A DNA stretch of 64,000 nucleotides, from positions 1 through 64,000 of the forward strand of contig JAHLWS010000075.1 in NCBI GenBank assembly GCA_019057795.1, written 5' to 3'. The notes beneath the pieces are model-generated. The model ran no database searches. It saw only the letters and a program-made list of their open reading frames with translations, and was not told where the DNA came from. Shown here piece after piece: positions 1 to 9,241 of this stretch (position 1 is the first letter of the stretch; each line of letters begins with the position of its first letter). A program made the translations under genes and the position numbers. The stretch is from Promethearchaeota archaeon. Lineage in GTDB: Archaea; Asgardarchaeota; Lokiarchaeia; Sigyniarchaeales; SOKP01.

Positions 1-1907
1 TGTCTTACGTTTTCGGGAAGCTCGTTGAAGTTTTCTGCTATAGCAAAAGCTACAGCCTCAGCGGCTTCTTCTTTTTCAGCAAGATATTTTAATAGTTCTA
101 TAAAAATTTCATCATAGAATTGCTCGTAATCATCAACTTCACTAATGAGATCTTTCATAGCTTTAAAGTATGATGGATGCGAAAATTTAATTCTATTATG
201 AGAGGTAATCTCTATTTTATCTTCTTTAAACCAATTAACAACATCGTTAAATTTCCTAGCATTTTCTAAATCTAAGCTCTCTATTAAGTTTTGGTAAGTT
301 TCTTTAACGAATTCCTCTCTCGCATATCCCAAAACATATAAAATTGTTAAAAATAACACCTTATCTTTGGTCATCTCCTTAATTTCTTTTAAAAATGCCC
401 ATGTGGTTCCCTCTGATTTATCTTTTATCATTGTTAGTAATTGCTCCTTTACATTAATATTGATACTTACTCCAACAAATTCTCTTATGTTTAAAAGCGT
501 AGGTAAATTATATTTGCTCTCTATCTGGTCTAGAACAAAATTCTTCAATTCTTCGTTATTTAACCATATACATTTTTTTAACATAGCCCAGTTTGTAAGA
601 ATTTCTTTTCTTTTTTCAGTAGTATAAGACGGCTTCCCAATGCTCAATCTCTTCTCAAACGCTTCAAGACGCGTTCCAGAGAAAGCTCCTTTTTTAAATT
701 CATTAAAAACTTCTTCCCTTGAGGTAATAATAATATATAAATCTTTAGCATTCTCGATCTCTTCTAAAATACTAGTTATTTTTCTTTCTAAATCGTATCT
801 TTTTTCATATTTAATTTTTCCAAAAGGATCTTCAAAATAAAGGATTTTCTTTGTTACTGGTTCCGATTCTAAATCTTTCATTTTTTGTAATCTGCTTCTG
901 ACATTTAATCTTTCTTCTCGATCTCCTCCTCGAATCCATTCTGGTTTGTATCCCGATTCATAATATTTCCACATAAGGTAAATTGCGGTGTATGTCTTTC
1001 CATATTCCGGCGTTCCTGTTATAAACACGATTTTCTTTTCTTTTAATGTTTTTGAAATTTCTTCAAATTCCAGAGGAGGAACATAAACCTTATCAATCCA
1101 CTTAAATTCATTAGGTAAATAACCCATGCTTGGAACAACGGGTTGACTTTGAAGAAAATGTTTCAAATATAAAGCAGCAGCATGGGCGGCAAATTTTTGC
1201 CATTTGTCTACTTTCAATTTATCCGCGTTATCAGAGATTCCTCTTACTGGAATAAATCCTGGCGGAGGTTTTGACATCCAAGTTGCTATAAGAACGCCCC
1301 AAGCTTCCATTTCAACTGCGAGCATTTTAGGAAGATATTTCAATAAATCATTTATAAACAGCTCACTGGCAACTACTTTCTCTCCAGAGGCTATAAGACC
1401 AAAATGTATATTAGGGTTATAAGGGTTTTCAGGGGGATTAACTGAAATTTCATCTATCCAATTGATATCCTTGAAATTTTTAAACCTATCAATTAATAAA
1501 GCATCGGTAAGCGCTCCCTCAGTTCTACGCTGGAGATTATCTGAAAAAGATTTACCCTTTTCGTAATATCCAATAGAGGTTCCAACGACGATATCACCAA
1601 TTTTAACTTCATTTTTTAATATTCCCCCGGCTATTCCAAGCATAATTACATGTTTAGGATGCAATTTTTCAATAACTTTTCCGCTTAAAACCCCTGCGTG
1701 AACATTACCCACATTTAATAATAAAACTAAGGTAACTTTATATGTTTCGATCTTATTAGGGAAGTGAATTTCTGTCTGATAATATGTCGGAATTTCGTCA
1801 TCTATTTGAATTGTTTCAAAGTTTCCTATTTGCTCAATAACTGCGTCTCGTTCAATTTCGAGGGCTGTAACAATCAAAAAATCAATATTGGTATTTAATC
1901 TACTCAT
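1..1907 (-). CDS. Nucleoside phosphorylase-nSTAND3 NTPase fusion, 3' end cut by window edge
   Basis: About 635 residues are visible from an ATG at 1907; the C-terminus lies left of the window. Residues 8-250 look like the PNP/MTAN phosphorylase fold: a GIAGG motif (91-95) followed by GD (104-105), an EME motif (199-201) that binds ribose, and a SDNAD motif (225-229) with the catalytic Asp. Residues 290-400 are a P-loop NTPase: Walker A GTPEYGKT (298-305), an acidic strand ILYFEDPFG (355-363), then a strand ending TSRE. The EDPFG form of Walker B is typical of the nSTAND3 family. The rest is helical. In STAND proteins the missing C-terminus usually senses the trigger and the NTPase activates the N-terminal effector, so I infer an anti-virus protein that degrades nucleosides or nucleotides. 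An in-frame stop lies upstream of the ATG. Confidence 0.85.
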   Translation of the reverse strand, partial: MSRLNTNIDFLIVTALEIERDAVIEQIGNFETIQIDDEIPTYYQTEIHFPNKIETYKVTLVLLLNVGNVHAGVLSGKVIEKLHPKHVIMLGIAGGILKNEVKIGDIVVGTSIGYYEKGKSFSDNLQRRTEGALTDALLIDRFKNFKDINWIDEISVNPPENPYNPNIHFGLIASGEKVVASELFINDLLKYLPKMLAVEMEAWGVLIATWMSKPPPGFIPVRGISDNADKLKVDKWQKFAAHAAALYLKHFLQSQPVVPSMGYLPNEFKWIDKVYVPPLEFEEISKTLKEKKIVFITGTPEYGKTYTAIYLMWKYYESGYKPEWIRGGDREERLNVRSRLQKMKDLESEPVTKKILYFEDPFGKIKYEKRYDLERKITSILEEIENAKDLYIIITSREEVFNEFKKGAFSGTRLEAFEKRLSIGKPSYTTEKRKEILTNWAMLKKCIWLNNEELKNFVLDQIESKYNLPTLLNIREFVGVSININVKEQLLTMIKDKSEGTTWAFLKEIKEMTKDKVLFLTILYVLGYAREEFVKETYQNLIESLDLENARKFNDVVNWFKEDKIEITSHNRIKFSHPSYFKAMKDLISEVDDYEQFYDEIFIELLKYLAEKEEAAEAVAFAIAENFNELPENVR

Positions 1908-2469
1908 TATTACTTTCGGTTTTTTAAACCTTAATTAGATTTTCTGGAATTTTTAATCAATCGTTAAGTAAGATAAATTGTTAAGAATTTGGTATATCAT
2001 TTCGATTTATATTCTTAAAGAATTAAATCTTTTATTAAAACTCTCGCCATAACAAAATCTTGTGCCTAGCAAAAATCTCATTTCATCTGCACTTCATGTA
2101 ATTCGAATAGAATGCTTATTTTTATAAAGATTGGTGATTAAATAACATCGCTAAATTTGGGAGTGGTGGAGTTAAAGAATATTGGCAGGAATCGCCTTTT
2201 TTATAATCATCATTTTAAAGGTGTTAAAGACAATTAATCTGCTAATAAGGACACTTTATTAATCTTTAACAACAAAGTATATTTTATTAAGAAATATCTT
2301 CTAGGAAAATTTACAGAATTTTTAATAATTAAATATGACCAAGAAAAAGAAAAAGTATGAAGATTATTATTCATTAGACGTAAAAAGAAAAGGATACTTA
2401 ATTTTTCTGATTTATTGATGATGATATTAAAAAGATTTGATTATGATTTTATTAGTAAATTAATATTTA
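1908..2469. other. Gene-poor intergenic stretch between divergent genes
   Basis: AT-rich spacer between the phosphorylase-NTPase gene (leftward) and the HEPN gene (rightward). The only open stretch starting with ATG that I noticed is a 27-codon lysine-rich frame at 2335-2418, which I do not believe is a gene. No repeat, tRNA or clear terminator was found. Confidence 0.5.
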
Positions 2470-4065
2470 TTGGGGTGTATCAACATAGGACTAATTGATT
2501 TTATAATTACAAATGATAGAAATAATTTGGATCAATTTATCAAAGAAGTAAAAGAAATTTTAGTTTTCTTTGATCCGATTAGCAATCAAATTCAAAAACT
2601 CATTGTGGATTTTTATAAACGTAAACCAGGATGCTCTTGGAATGATGAAAAATTTAAATACGATATACACGTTCTTAGTTTTGGATATCAACTTAAATCA
2701 CTAGATGGAATCATTTTTCGTTTGTTAGAGGATTTCATTAAAGAAAATATTGATAAATGGATTCAAAAGTTTTCAAATAAAGATTGGTTTGAATATAACA
2801 AAGATTTTTATTATATTGCTAAAGAAATTTGTAATTTCTTAACGAGAATTTTTATTAATGCTTATTCTGGTGAAAATCTTCAGATTATAATAAGTAGAGA
2901 GCTCGACATTTTGTTTGAAATAAAATCTCCAATTACAAAAAGGATTAAACAAGTTATTATTCAAAATTTAGCATTGGAAAAAGATCAAGTTTTTGATTTT
3001 AAAGACCAAATTTTAACAATAAAAGGCCGAGAAGAGAGATGGCACGAAGGAAAGATTGCTAAATCATGTAAAATTAATGATTTTTCTTTAAAATTAAGCT
3101 TTCGTTTGCGTAGGATTTCGCCAGAAGAATTCGAATTGTTCTCTAATTCAAGAGGGTTGCTTACTGACCAGATGAACATATCTACTTGTTTAGAAATAAT
3201 ATATGAATTTCCTAATGACAGATTTGCATCAAGGCTTTCTGAATTAACATTCCAATCTCATTTAGCTACTTATGAAGTTGCAGATTTTATTGATAAAACC
3301 ATTAATAAATTAGTAATTGCAATTAAATTCTCTACAGGATCGTATGTATATCCTGTTGTTTTAAAGTCTATTCCTCAGAATTATTATCTGCAGAAGTTTT
3401 TTCCTGAAGGTTTTACTATTCGCCATAGAAATTGGATGTATTCATTCTTCACAGGAAAATGTATAATCGATTTAGAAAGGTTTAAAACAATCCAAGACAT
3501 TTTCGATCTCTTAATCGATTTTGAGAAATTCCAAATTGCTGAACAAGTCTTGACGATAATGGAGCGTGCTGATAGTGCTTTACAATATGAATTATTTTTA
3601 ACTTCAATTACGATGTATTGGATAATTACAGAATCAATTTTATCTGGAAGTAAAGTTACTATTGCAGAACAAATAAGTTGGTTATATGGTCCTTTACGAA
3701 GAAATGTTGAGAGAGAGTTTTGGAAATTAGTCTATAACCTCAGAAATGATTATATGCATGGTAAAATCTGGAATACTATAAAAGATAAAATAAAAATTAA
3801 ATATCAAAGCAAAAATATTAAATGGTTCGTCTTAGTGACTCGTGAAAAAATAATGCGTGTATTACTTTTTTTATTTTTTTTACATAAATCATCAGATCCA
3901 CTAGAGGAATTATTCAAAACTCGTAAAAATTTTAATTATCCTCCTTCACTCACTCATAGTGATTGGAATAAATTCAAAAAATGGATTCAACTAGGAAAAG
4001 AAAATGAATTAGGAAGTCCACAAAAATATAAAATTAGGATTGGATTAAAACTTATTTCAATTTAA
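2470..4065 (+). CDS. HEPN-domain protein (Apea-like), probable RNase effector
   Basis: 531 residues from a TTG start. The first 370 residues match no family I recognise. Residues about 370-490 are an all-helical region containing an LRNDYMHG stretch. Arg425 and His430 form the Rx4H motif that defines the HEPN ribonuclease superfamily, and the preceding helix has the hydrophobic ITESIL pattern of the Apea-like HEPN group. HEPN proteins usually cut RNA and cause growth arrest in toxin-antitoxin and abortive-infection systems. The neighbouring phosphorylase-STAND, DUF4365 and SIR2 genes support that role. No nucleotidyltransferase (MNT) partner is adjacent, so if this is a toxin its control must lie in its own N-terminal region. 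The family call is firm; the function is inferred. Confidence 0.7.
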   Translation: MGCINIGLIDFIITNDRNNLDQFIKEVKEILVFFDPISNQIQKLIVDFYKRKPGCSWNDEKFKYDIHVLSFGYQLKSLDGIIFRLLEDFIKENIDKWIQKFSNKDWFEYNKDFYYIAKEICNFLTRIFINAYSGENLQIIISRELDILFEIKSPITKRIKQVIIQNLALEKDQVFDFKDQILTIKGREERWHEGKIAKSCKINDFSLKLSFRLRRISPEEFELFSNSRGLLTDQMNISTCLEIIYEFPNDRFASRLSELTFQSHLATYEVADFIDKTINKLVIAIKFSTGSYVYPVVLKSIPQNYYLQKFFPEGFTIRHRNWMYSFFTGKCIIDLERFKTIQDIFDLLIDFEKFQIAEQVLTIMERADSALQYELFLTSITMYWIITESILSGSKVTIAEQISWLYGPLRRNVEREFWKLVYNLRNDYMHGKIWNTIKDKIKIKYQSKNIKWFVLVTREKIMRVLLFLFFLHKSSDPLEELFKTRKNFNYPPSLTHSDWNKFKKWIQLGKENELGSPQKYKIRIGLKLISI

Positions 4066-4474
4066 ACAAACAAGTTCTTTTCTAATTTAAATGAGAAACG
4101 ATATCTGCGTTTAACTTTTTTGCGATTTTTTCTGCTTGGGTCAATTCTTTTTTTTCCTATTCTAACGGGAGTTAGTTATTTATAAGAGTATTTACATACC
4201 ATAATTGACAAAAAAATTTGTAGTTATCTATGGTTGGAAGTCTCTTTATGAATTTATGGCTGCTCAAAACCTGAACGCATATGGCTATTTGTAACTCTAG
4301 GTATAAACAAGTTTTTTTTTCTCTCAGGTTATCCAAGCCTGTGATTTCATATATTTTTTTGTACACTTATGTAAAGATTTAAATTTAATTACTACTTAAG
4401 TTTAATTTAAAAATTAATGATTTAGATTTGAAATCTTTTCAGGTAATTATTACAACTAAAAATTTTGATGTATC
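4066..4474. other. Intergenic, no gene supported
   Basis: About 400 bases between the HEPN and phosphoesterase genes. A 64-codon frame on the minus strand (4172-4366) has no recognisable motif and no convincing ribosome binding site, so I do not call it. No repeats seen. Confidence 0.5.
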
Positions 4475-5827
4475 ATGGATATTAAGGATGAGAAAGAAGA
4501 ACCGTATAAAATTGATAAAAAGGCAATGGTTTTACTTGCTTCAGATATACACATGGGAGCATTAAGAACAAATATAAGCTTATTTAATGATTTTCTGACA
4601 AACATAATTAGTGGATTAAAAGTTGAATATCTTAAAAATTTAAAAGCCCTCATAATATTGGGTGATTGCTTCGATATAATTATGGATAACTACGAGGATT
4701 TTTATGAACACAAGTTATATAACGATATTTTAAACAAATTTAATATTTTACATGAAATGGACGATTTTAAGTTAATTTTTTCTCTTGGTAATCATGAAGT
4801 TTCCGTAAAGGATGACTATGATAAAAATTTCTTAATTGAGAAGTCAAGTTTTCTGGATGAATTTAATAAAGTTAATAATCAATTTGGAGACAAATATTCT
4901 TTCTTAACTAAGAATAATTTTTCTCAATATGTTATTTTAAAAAATAATATTTCATTAAAACCTGAACTCTTCTTATATGACACCAAACAACAAATAGCTG
5001 AGAATAAAGGAATTATAATTCAATTAAACATTAAAGCATCTGCAAAAAAGAATAATAATATCCTCCTAACCCATGGTTTTCAATTTGACCCTAATTTAGA
5101 CTTTTTTTCGAAAGTATGGGACTTCTCTTTGAAGGTAAAATCTAAAATCGTAAAAGAAATAGCAGATGGAATCTGGAATGGATTCTTTAAGGTAATTTAT
5201 AACAAAGGTAGAAGGTTAAGAGATTATTCTGAAAAACGCAAAGACAGACTTAATAAAAAAGGCAAAAGATTACTTGATAAAACGACTAAAAGTTATTTTG
5301 AGAAATATAAGTTAGAGATCAGTGAACTTGAAAAGACACGATTAGATGAGTTAATTGAGAAGAAGTATAGAGCAGACAAACATAGAGATGATATAAAGGA
5401 CAATTCATTCAATAAAAAAGTTGAAACTGAGTTTTTACCAAAATTGGAAGATTTAGGATATAAAGAACATTTTAATTATATTATATATGGTCATACTCAT
5501 CGCAGATGGCCCCGTACTTTTTTCAGGAGGATAAAGCCTATATATCAGCAACTTGAGCTTTTTAAAATAAAAGACACATTTCTTTTCAATACTGGCGCAT
5601 GGCAACATGTGGATTATCCAAGTTTTATCCAAATTGATAACGATTGGAATATTAGCTTGGTCGATATAAAAACAAAAATAAGCAAAGTTGAAGAAATTTT
5701 AGAAAAGCCACCCTCCCAGAGATTAAAACAAGAACTATTTAAACCACAGCAACAAATCCAACCCCAACAAGAAATTCAAAAAAAACAAGGTATAGAGCTT
5801 AAATTGAAAAAAGATTACGACTTCTGA
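4475..5827 (+). CDS. Calcineurin-like metallophosphoesterase
   Basis: 450 residues from ATG. The metallophosphoesterase signature is complete and in order: SDIHMG (Asp24, His26), a GDCFD block near residue 65, GNHE near 110, a THGF histidine near 205 and GHTH near 345. These residues bind two metal ions and hydrolyse phosphomonoesters or diesters. A charged, largely helical insert of about 100 residues separates the last two motifs. The C-terminal 40 residues are rich in Gln, Lys and Pro. The substrate is unknown; related archaeal proteins act on nucleotides, nucleic acids or lipid-sugar diphosphates. It lies among defence-type genes and could be part of that island, but nothing ties it to a particular partner. 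Confidence 0.8.
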   Translation: MDIKDEKEEPYKIDKKAMVLLASDIHMGALRTNISLFNDFLTNIISGLKVEYLKNLKALIILGDCFDIIMDNYEDFYEHKLYNDILNKFNILHEMDDFKLIFSLGNHEVSVKDDYDKNFLIEKSSFLDEFNKVNNQFGDKYSFLTKNNFSQYVILKNNISLKPELFLYDTKQQIAENKGIIIQLNIKASAKKNNNILLTHGFQFDPNLDFFSKVWDFSLKVKSKIVKEIADGIWNGFFKVIYNKGRRLRDYSEKRKDRLNKKGKRLLDKTTKSYFEKYKLEISELEKTRLDELIEKKYRADKHRDDIKDNSFNKKVETEFLPKLEDLGYKEHFNYIIYGHTHRRWPRTFFRRIKPIYQQLELFKIKDTFLFNTGAWQHVDYPSFIQIDNDWNISLVDIKTKISKVEEILEKPPSQRLKQELFKPQQQIQPQQEIQKKQGIELKLKKDYDF

Positions 5828-5882
5828 CTGATGCCGTATGACTGAAAAAGATTTCAGACTAATTTCTAAATTTTTAATTATA

Positions 5883-6518
5883 TCATAACCTATTTTTTTT
5901 TCTTTTTAATATAAGAATTACTTTTTCTAGCTCTTTATCTATATCATGAGGGAACATTTCACCCAATTCGAACTCATCAGCACAATAAACTAAAGAATAG
6001 GTTATATCATTCATGAATAATCCTTGAAATATAACAAACCAATCATTCAAATGATCACGTAATTTTTGAGTTAAGTCCAAGAATATTTCTATCTTAAGAT
6101 TAGCTATACTTCGTAATTTTATTAAATGTCCTTCATTTAACCAATCCATAATCCTCTGATTTTCTCGTCTCATATTCTCCTTTGTAAAAGTTCTTATTAA
6201 TTTGAACTTTTCAAGTTCTTTCTCACTATAAAGGTTATGTAACTTCCGAAATAAATCATTATATCCCTTATAATATCTCTCCTTTATAACTGGTTCATTA
6301 GCATAGGTCTCTTGTAAATATTCACTAAATTCGTTTCGCTTAAGACCTTGTTGTATATGAGCATTTTTAGATTGTAGTAGTATTGTTTGAAAGCGCTCTA
6401 AGTTATGGATTAATTCTTTTCTTTCCTTTTTCATAACAGTAAAAAAATCAGTAAAGATCTTAAGAAAATAACCTAAAAATAGCGTAATGATTGGAAATAA
6501 CAATTCAAATAAATCCAT
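5883..6518 (-). CDS. Membrane-anchored helical protein, function unknown
   Basis: 211 residues, ATG start. Residues 5-28 form one hydrophobic segment (FPIITLFLGYFLKIFTDFF), which looks like an N-terminal membrane anchor. The remainder is charged and mostly alpha-helical, probably coiled coil (residues 30-150), with no catalytic motif. It converges with the phosphoesterase gene, with 55 bases between them. I recognise no family. Small anchored helical proteins are frequent in defence islands, but a defence role here is only a guess. Confidence 0.55.
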   Translation of the reverse strand: MDLFELLFPIITLFLGYFLKIFTDFFTVMKKERKELIHNLERFQTILLQSKNAHIQQGLKRNEFSEYLQETYANEPVIKERYYKGYNDLFRKLHNLYSEKELEKFKLIRTFTKENMRRENQRIMDWLNEGHLIKLRSIANLKIEIFLDLTQKLRDHLNDWFVIFQGLFMNDITYSLVYCADEFELGEMFPHDIDKELEKVILILKRKKNRL

Positions 6519-6831
6519 TTGTGATCTTACCCTCTATTTAATATCAATTTTGCATGTGTAATAGAATGTTATTTTTGATTTAATTTCAATAGAAATTTAA
6601 GATACTTAAGAATTTAAAGTTCTTTACGAAAAAGAGAATTCTCTAATCACCGTTTAAAATCTAAAATATTTTTTTTTAAAGATGTAACAATCTAAAACTA
6701 ATATAAACGCTATAATAGAGTCTGTTCCTCCATAAAACACATTCTTTAAAGCTGCGTTTTAGGAATGGAATACTCTTTAAAGAGAGTAAATCATGAAAAA
6801 AAAAAGTGAGATTTGATTATGTCTAAAATTG
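6519..6831. other. Intergenic with hairpins
   Basis: Two stem-loops lie close together. The first pairs 6733-6738 with 6756-6761 and 6725-6728 with 6762-6765, with a four-base bulge. The second is the perfect palindrome CTCTTTAAAGAG at 6773-6784. On the minus strand they follow the stop of the gene ending at 6832, so they may help end or process its transcript. No gene is visible here. Confidence 0.35.
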
Positions 6832-7206
6832 CTAAACTACAGCGCTAACCAATGCAGCTTCTATAACGATTATTGCATTTGACAAAAATATCCCTACATT
6901 TGCCGAAGGAATAACGTATGCAGGAATTAGAAGAATAAAGCTGATTAATCCTATTATCCCTCTAACTAGCCATGGTTTGTTAATGAAGGGTCGTAATTCT
7001 TTCCTTTTCTCTGCATCAGGATCTTTTTCATTTACGGTTCTTTTACTAAAGTAAAAAATGAGTATACCGTTATATGCACCAGTTAGCACTGGAACACCCA
7101 CATCATCTGAAGGTATAAATAATAATAGAATTCCAAAAATTAATAACCCAACTACGATCACCAATGATATCATTTCATACTGCCCAAATTTCATTTTATT
7201 AACCAA
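6832..7206 (-). CDS. Small multi-pass membrane protein, function unknown
   Basis: 124 residues from TTG; an internal ATG at 7194 is an equally good start. About four hydrophobic segments are visible: near 13-31 (LVIVVGLLIFGILLLF), 38-53, 82-97 and 102-122. A charged loop of Lys, Glu and Arg lies between the second and third. No family motif is recognised. It has its own upstream spacer and does not overlap its neighbours. Confidence 0.55.
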   Translation of the reverse strand: MVNKMKFGQYEMISLVIVVGLLIFGILLLFIPSDDVGVPVLTGAYNGILIFYFSKRTVNEKDPDAEKRKELRPFINKPWLVRGIIGLISFILLIPAYVIPSANVGIFLSNAIIVIEAALVSAVV

Positions 7207-7976
7207 CTCTTTTAATTTTTTTTCTAAAATTTTTACTTTTATGTAAACTTATTTTCATTTTAAATAAAAGTTTAGTAAATTCTTCAATAATAATTACGGA
7301 AATCTTCATATATAAAGTTTATATTTTTCTGGATTCCGAAATCCATATTTATATAAATCGCAAAATATCCGACAAAAAGAGATAATCTCTGTAATATATT
7401 ATTACTTCTCTGATAAGATTGACACAAAATTAATGATAGCTTTATTAATTTTTAACTTTATAAATTTCTGAATAAAACTGTATTTTTTTAACGATATATC
7501 TCATCCTATACGAGATCATTATGAAATAACACCAACAGGGAGAGACCATTTTGAAAAAAAATTTAAAGAAATAGAATAGAGAGTCTTAGCAAATTTATTC
7601 GCATTTTTTTAATCATATTACTTTTTCCAGAAATGTTTTATTTCTTCTAAGTACTCCGCTAGTTTTGATTTATCCAATCAATTACGGAACGCAAAAAACT
7701 TCTTTCCTACATTATTATAGAGCAATCCTAATCTCGTTAAGCCAATTTTCAAACATAATAAAGATCCTCATCCATCCTTAAATTACAGATTTTGGTAGTC
7801 ACATAAGCAAGGAAACATTCTCGGGCTTCTTTTAGGGCTTTATGTTTGTGTTTTTCCATAAGGAAGAGAAGCCCATAGAAAATAGATAAACATTTAGTAG
7901 ATATTTTTTTATTTTTAATTATAATAGCATACCAATCATGAATAAAATTGTACCTTATAATAATTCGTGTAAAAAA
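7207..7976. other. Long gene-poor gap with decayed coding fragments
   Basis: No intact gene. On the plus strand, 7481-7579 reads as an open C-terminal fragment containing HYEITPTGRDHFEKKF, which resembles the end of a winged-helix regulator; it has no start and no upstream body. On the minus strand, about 7765-7925 reads as an open fragment containing SIFYGLLFLMEKHKHKALKE and ending at a TGA, also without a usable start. Both look like relics, as expected in a region with high gene turnover. Confidence 0.35.
7481..7579 (+). pseudogene. Relic of a possible winged-helix regulator C-terminus
   Basis: The frame is open only from just after an in-frame TGA to a TAG at 7577-7579. The peptide ISHPIRDHYEITPTGRDHFE followed by a lysine-rich tail resembles the wing and last helix of MarR/PadR-type proteins (the ITPTGR turn). 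No start codon or helix-turn-helix precedes it. Chance similarity cannot be excluded for so short a piece. Confidence 0.25.
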
Positions 7977-8447
7977 TTAAGAACCTATGAGCAGCTCAAC
8001 TAACAATGTCTTGGGATCGTATGCAATACCTTCAATTCTAAGATCGGTTATGTAATGACCCCAGATGCCATACCTTCCTTGAGATGGTTTCCTATTATAT
8101 AGATTTTCGTAAGTTCCAGGATCACCCGCATCTTTTTCTTCAGTTTCGTATATCTTTTTATACCCTTCATAAATACAGCGAAACAAATCCAATCTAGTAA
8201 ATCCGCCTTTATTAGTGTATTCAAAGCTCGCCTTATTTTTTAAAGGGTAGGTAAACACAATAGAAACAGTCTCTTCTCTTATCAAAAGCTTCTTAGGACC
8301 TATAATCGCATTTAACACATCTTGTTTTTCCCAATCGACTACGTAAGTACATAAAACTCCGTGATCACCCGATTTATAAAGAATTTCAAGAACCTCTTTG
8401 CCGGGGTAAAATTTTCGCATCCTTCTTGTAAAAGAATTATCTTCCAT
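7977..8447 (-). CDS. Conserved-looking protein of unknown function, 156 aa
   Basis: ATG start at 8447. Soluble, with no membrane segment. The C-terminal half has a motif-like run: GGFTRLDLFRCIYEGYKKIY (residues 80-99), then GDPGTYENLYNR, GRYGIWGHYI and a YDP near the end. Closely spaced Gly, Trp and His residues of this kind suggest a structured, conserved fold. I have a faint impression of similar proteins in other lineages but cannot name the family. It stands alone, with gaps of more than 350 bases on both sides. Confidence 0.6.
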   Translation of the reverse strand: MEDNSFTRRMRKFYPGKEVLEILYKSGDHGVLCTYVVDWEKQDVLNAIIGPKKLLIREETVSIVFTYPLKNKASFEYTNKGGFTRLDLFRCIYEGYKKIYETEEKDAGDPGTYENLYNRKPSQGRYGIWGHYITDLRIEGIAYDPKTLLVELLIGS

Positions 8448-8835
8448 ATACTTTCACTTGGTTTTGTAATTATTAAATACTTATTTTGATCATTAATTGT
8501 TATTCTTTTATTTAAAGGAAAATTTAATCTAGCACTTTGGAGAGAATTCTTAACGATTTTTACCTGAAAAGATCTATAAATATTTTTTAACTCAAATTGC
8601 TAATGGAATTACCCAAACTAATGTTAGGAGTAAAAAATCTTCACTCATCAAACAACCTTTTTATAAAAAATACATATTATCAATAATTCTACCAATGCCA
8701 TTTAGTAATTCTCTTCCTTTTTGGATTTATATTTTCATGATATCTGATTCTCTAATTTTATCAAACATTCTACTCATAATTCTACGATTAGCCTTTTCTG
8801 AAAGAGAATAGAATTTGATTATTAATAAATTCTAA
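8448..8835. other. Intergenic, nothing recognised
   Basis: AT-rich spacer of nearly 400 bases. No open frame of interest, RNA-like structure or repeat was seen. Confidence 0.5.
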
Positions 8836-9045
8836 TTATACAATATTAGGGGTATACCTAATCAGGAATTGATTTAAGTAATTTTCTGGATCTTTAAAAA
8901 TTGAGTTTAAGTAATTATGAAAATCGCTGCCTCCTCCAAATGACCAGCCCATGTAATTGAACCATGCTGATCCGCGTTTATAGAATTTAATCGACTGACT
9001 AGTAATTTTCACTTGATAGTTGTTATACTTGTAGGCGTTGTACAC
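8836..9045 (-). CDS. Small hypothetical protein, 69 aa
   Basis: GTG start at 9045. The sequence is rich in Tyr, Asn and Ser (YNAYKYNNYQVKITSQSIKF), with a glycine cluster WSFGGGSDFHNYL near residue 35. No membrane segment, cysteine pair or known motif is present. It is likely a real small gene because the composition is protein-like and the frame is not overlapped by a larger gene, but the support is modest. Confidence 0.4.
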   Translation of the reverse strand: MYNAYKYNNYQVKITSQSIKFYKRGSAWFNYMGWSFGGGSDFHNYLNSIFKDPENYLNQFLIRYTPNIV

Positions 9046-9241
9046 TTTTCAAATATGATTAAACGTTTAGTTTAATTTATAAGGATAGACGGTATAATAT
9101 TTTACAATAGCAGTAATTAAACCTCGCGAGTTAAAAACACCTAAAAAGCCAGAGAAAAATAAAAGAAGATTATTACTATATGGGTTAACCTTGAAAAAAG
9201 TATCTGATAAAATACTTTTTATTGTTTAGAAGGGATATTAA

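Noticed and set aside
4172..4366. 64-codon minus-strand frame in a spacer
   Set aside because: No motif, no ribosome binding site and random-looking composition.
8836..9045. KTSC-domain assignment for the 69-residue protein
   Set aside because: Some aromatic residues fit, but the KTSC core order is not present, so I left it unnamed.
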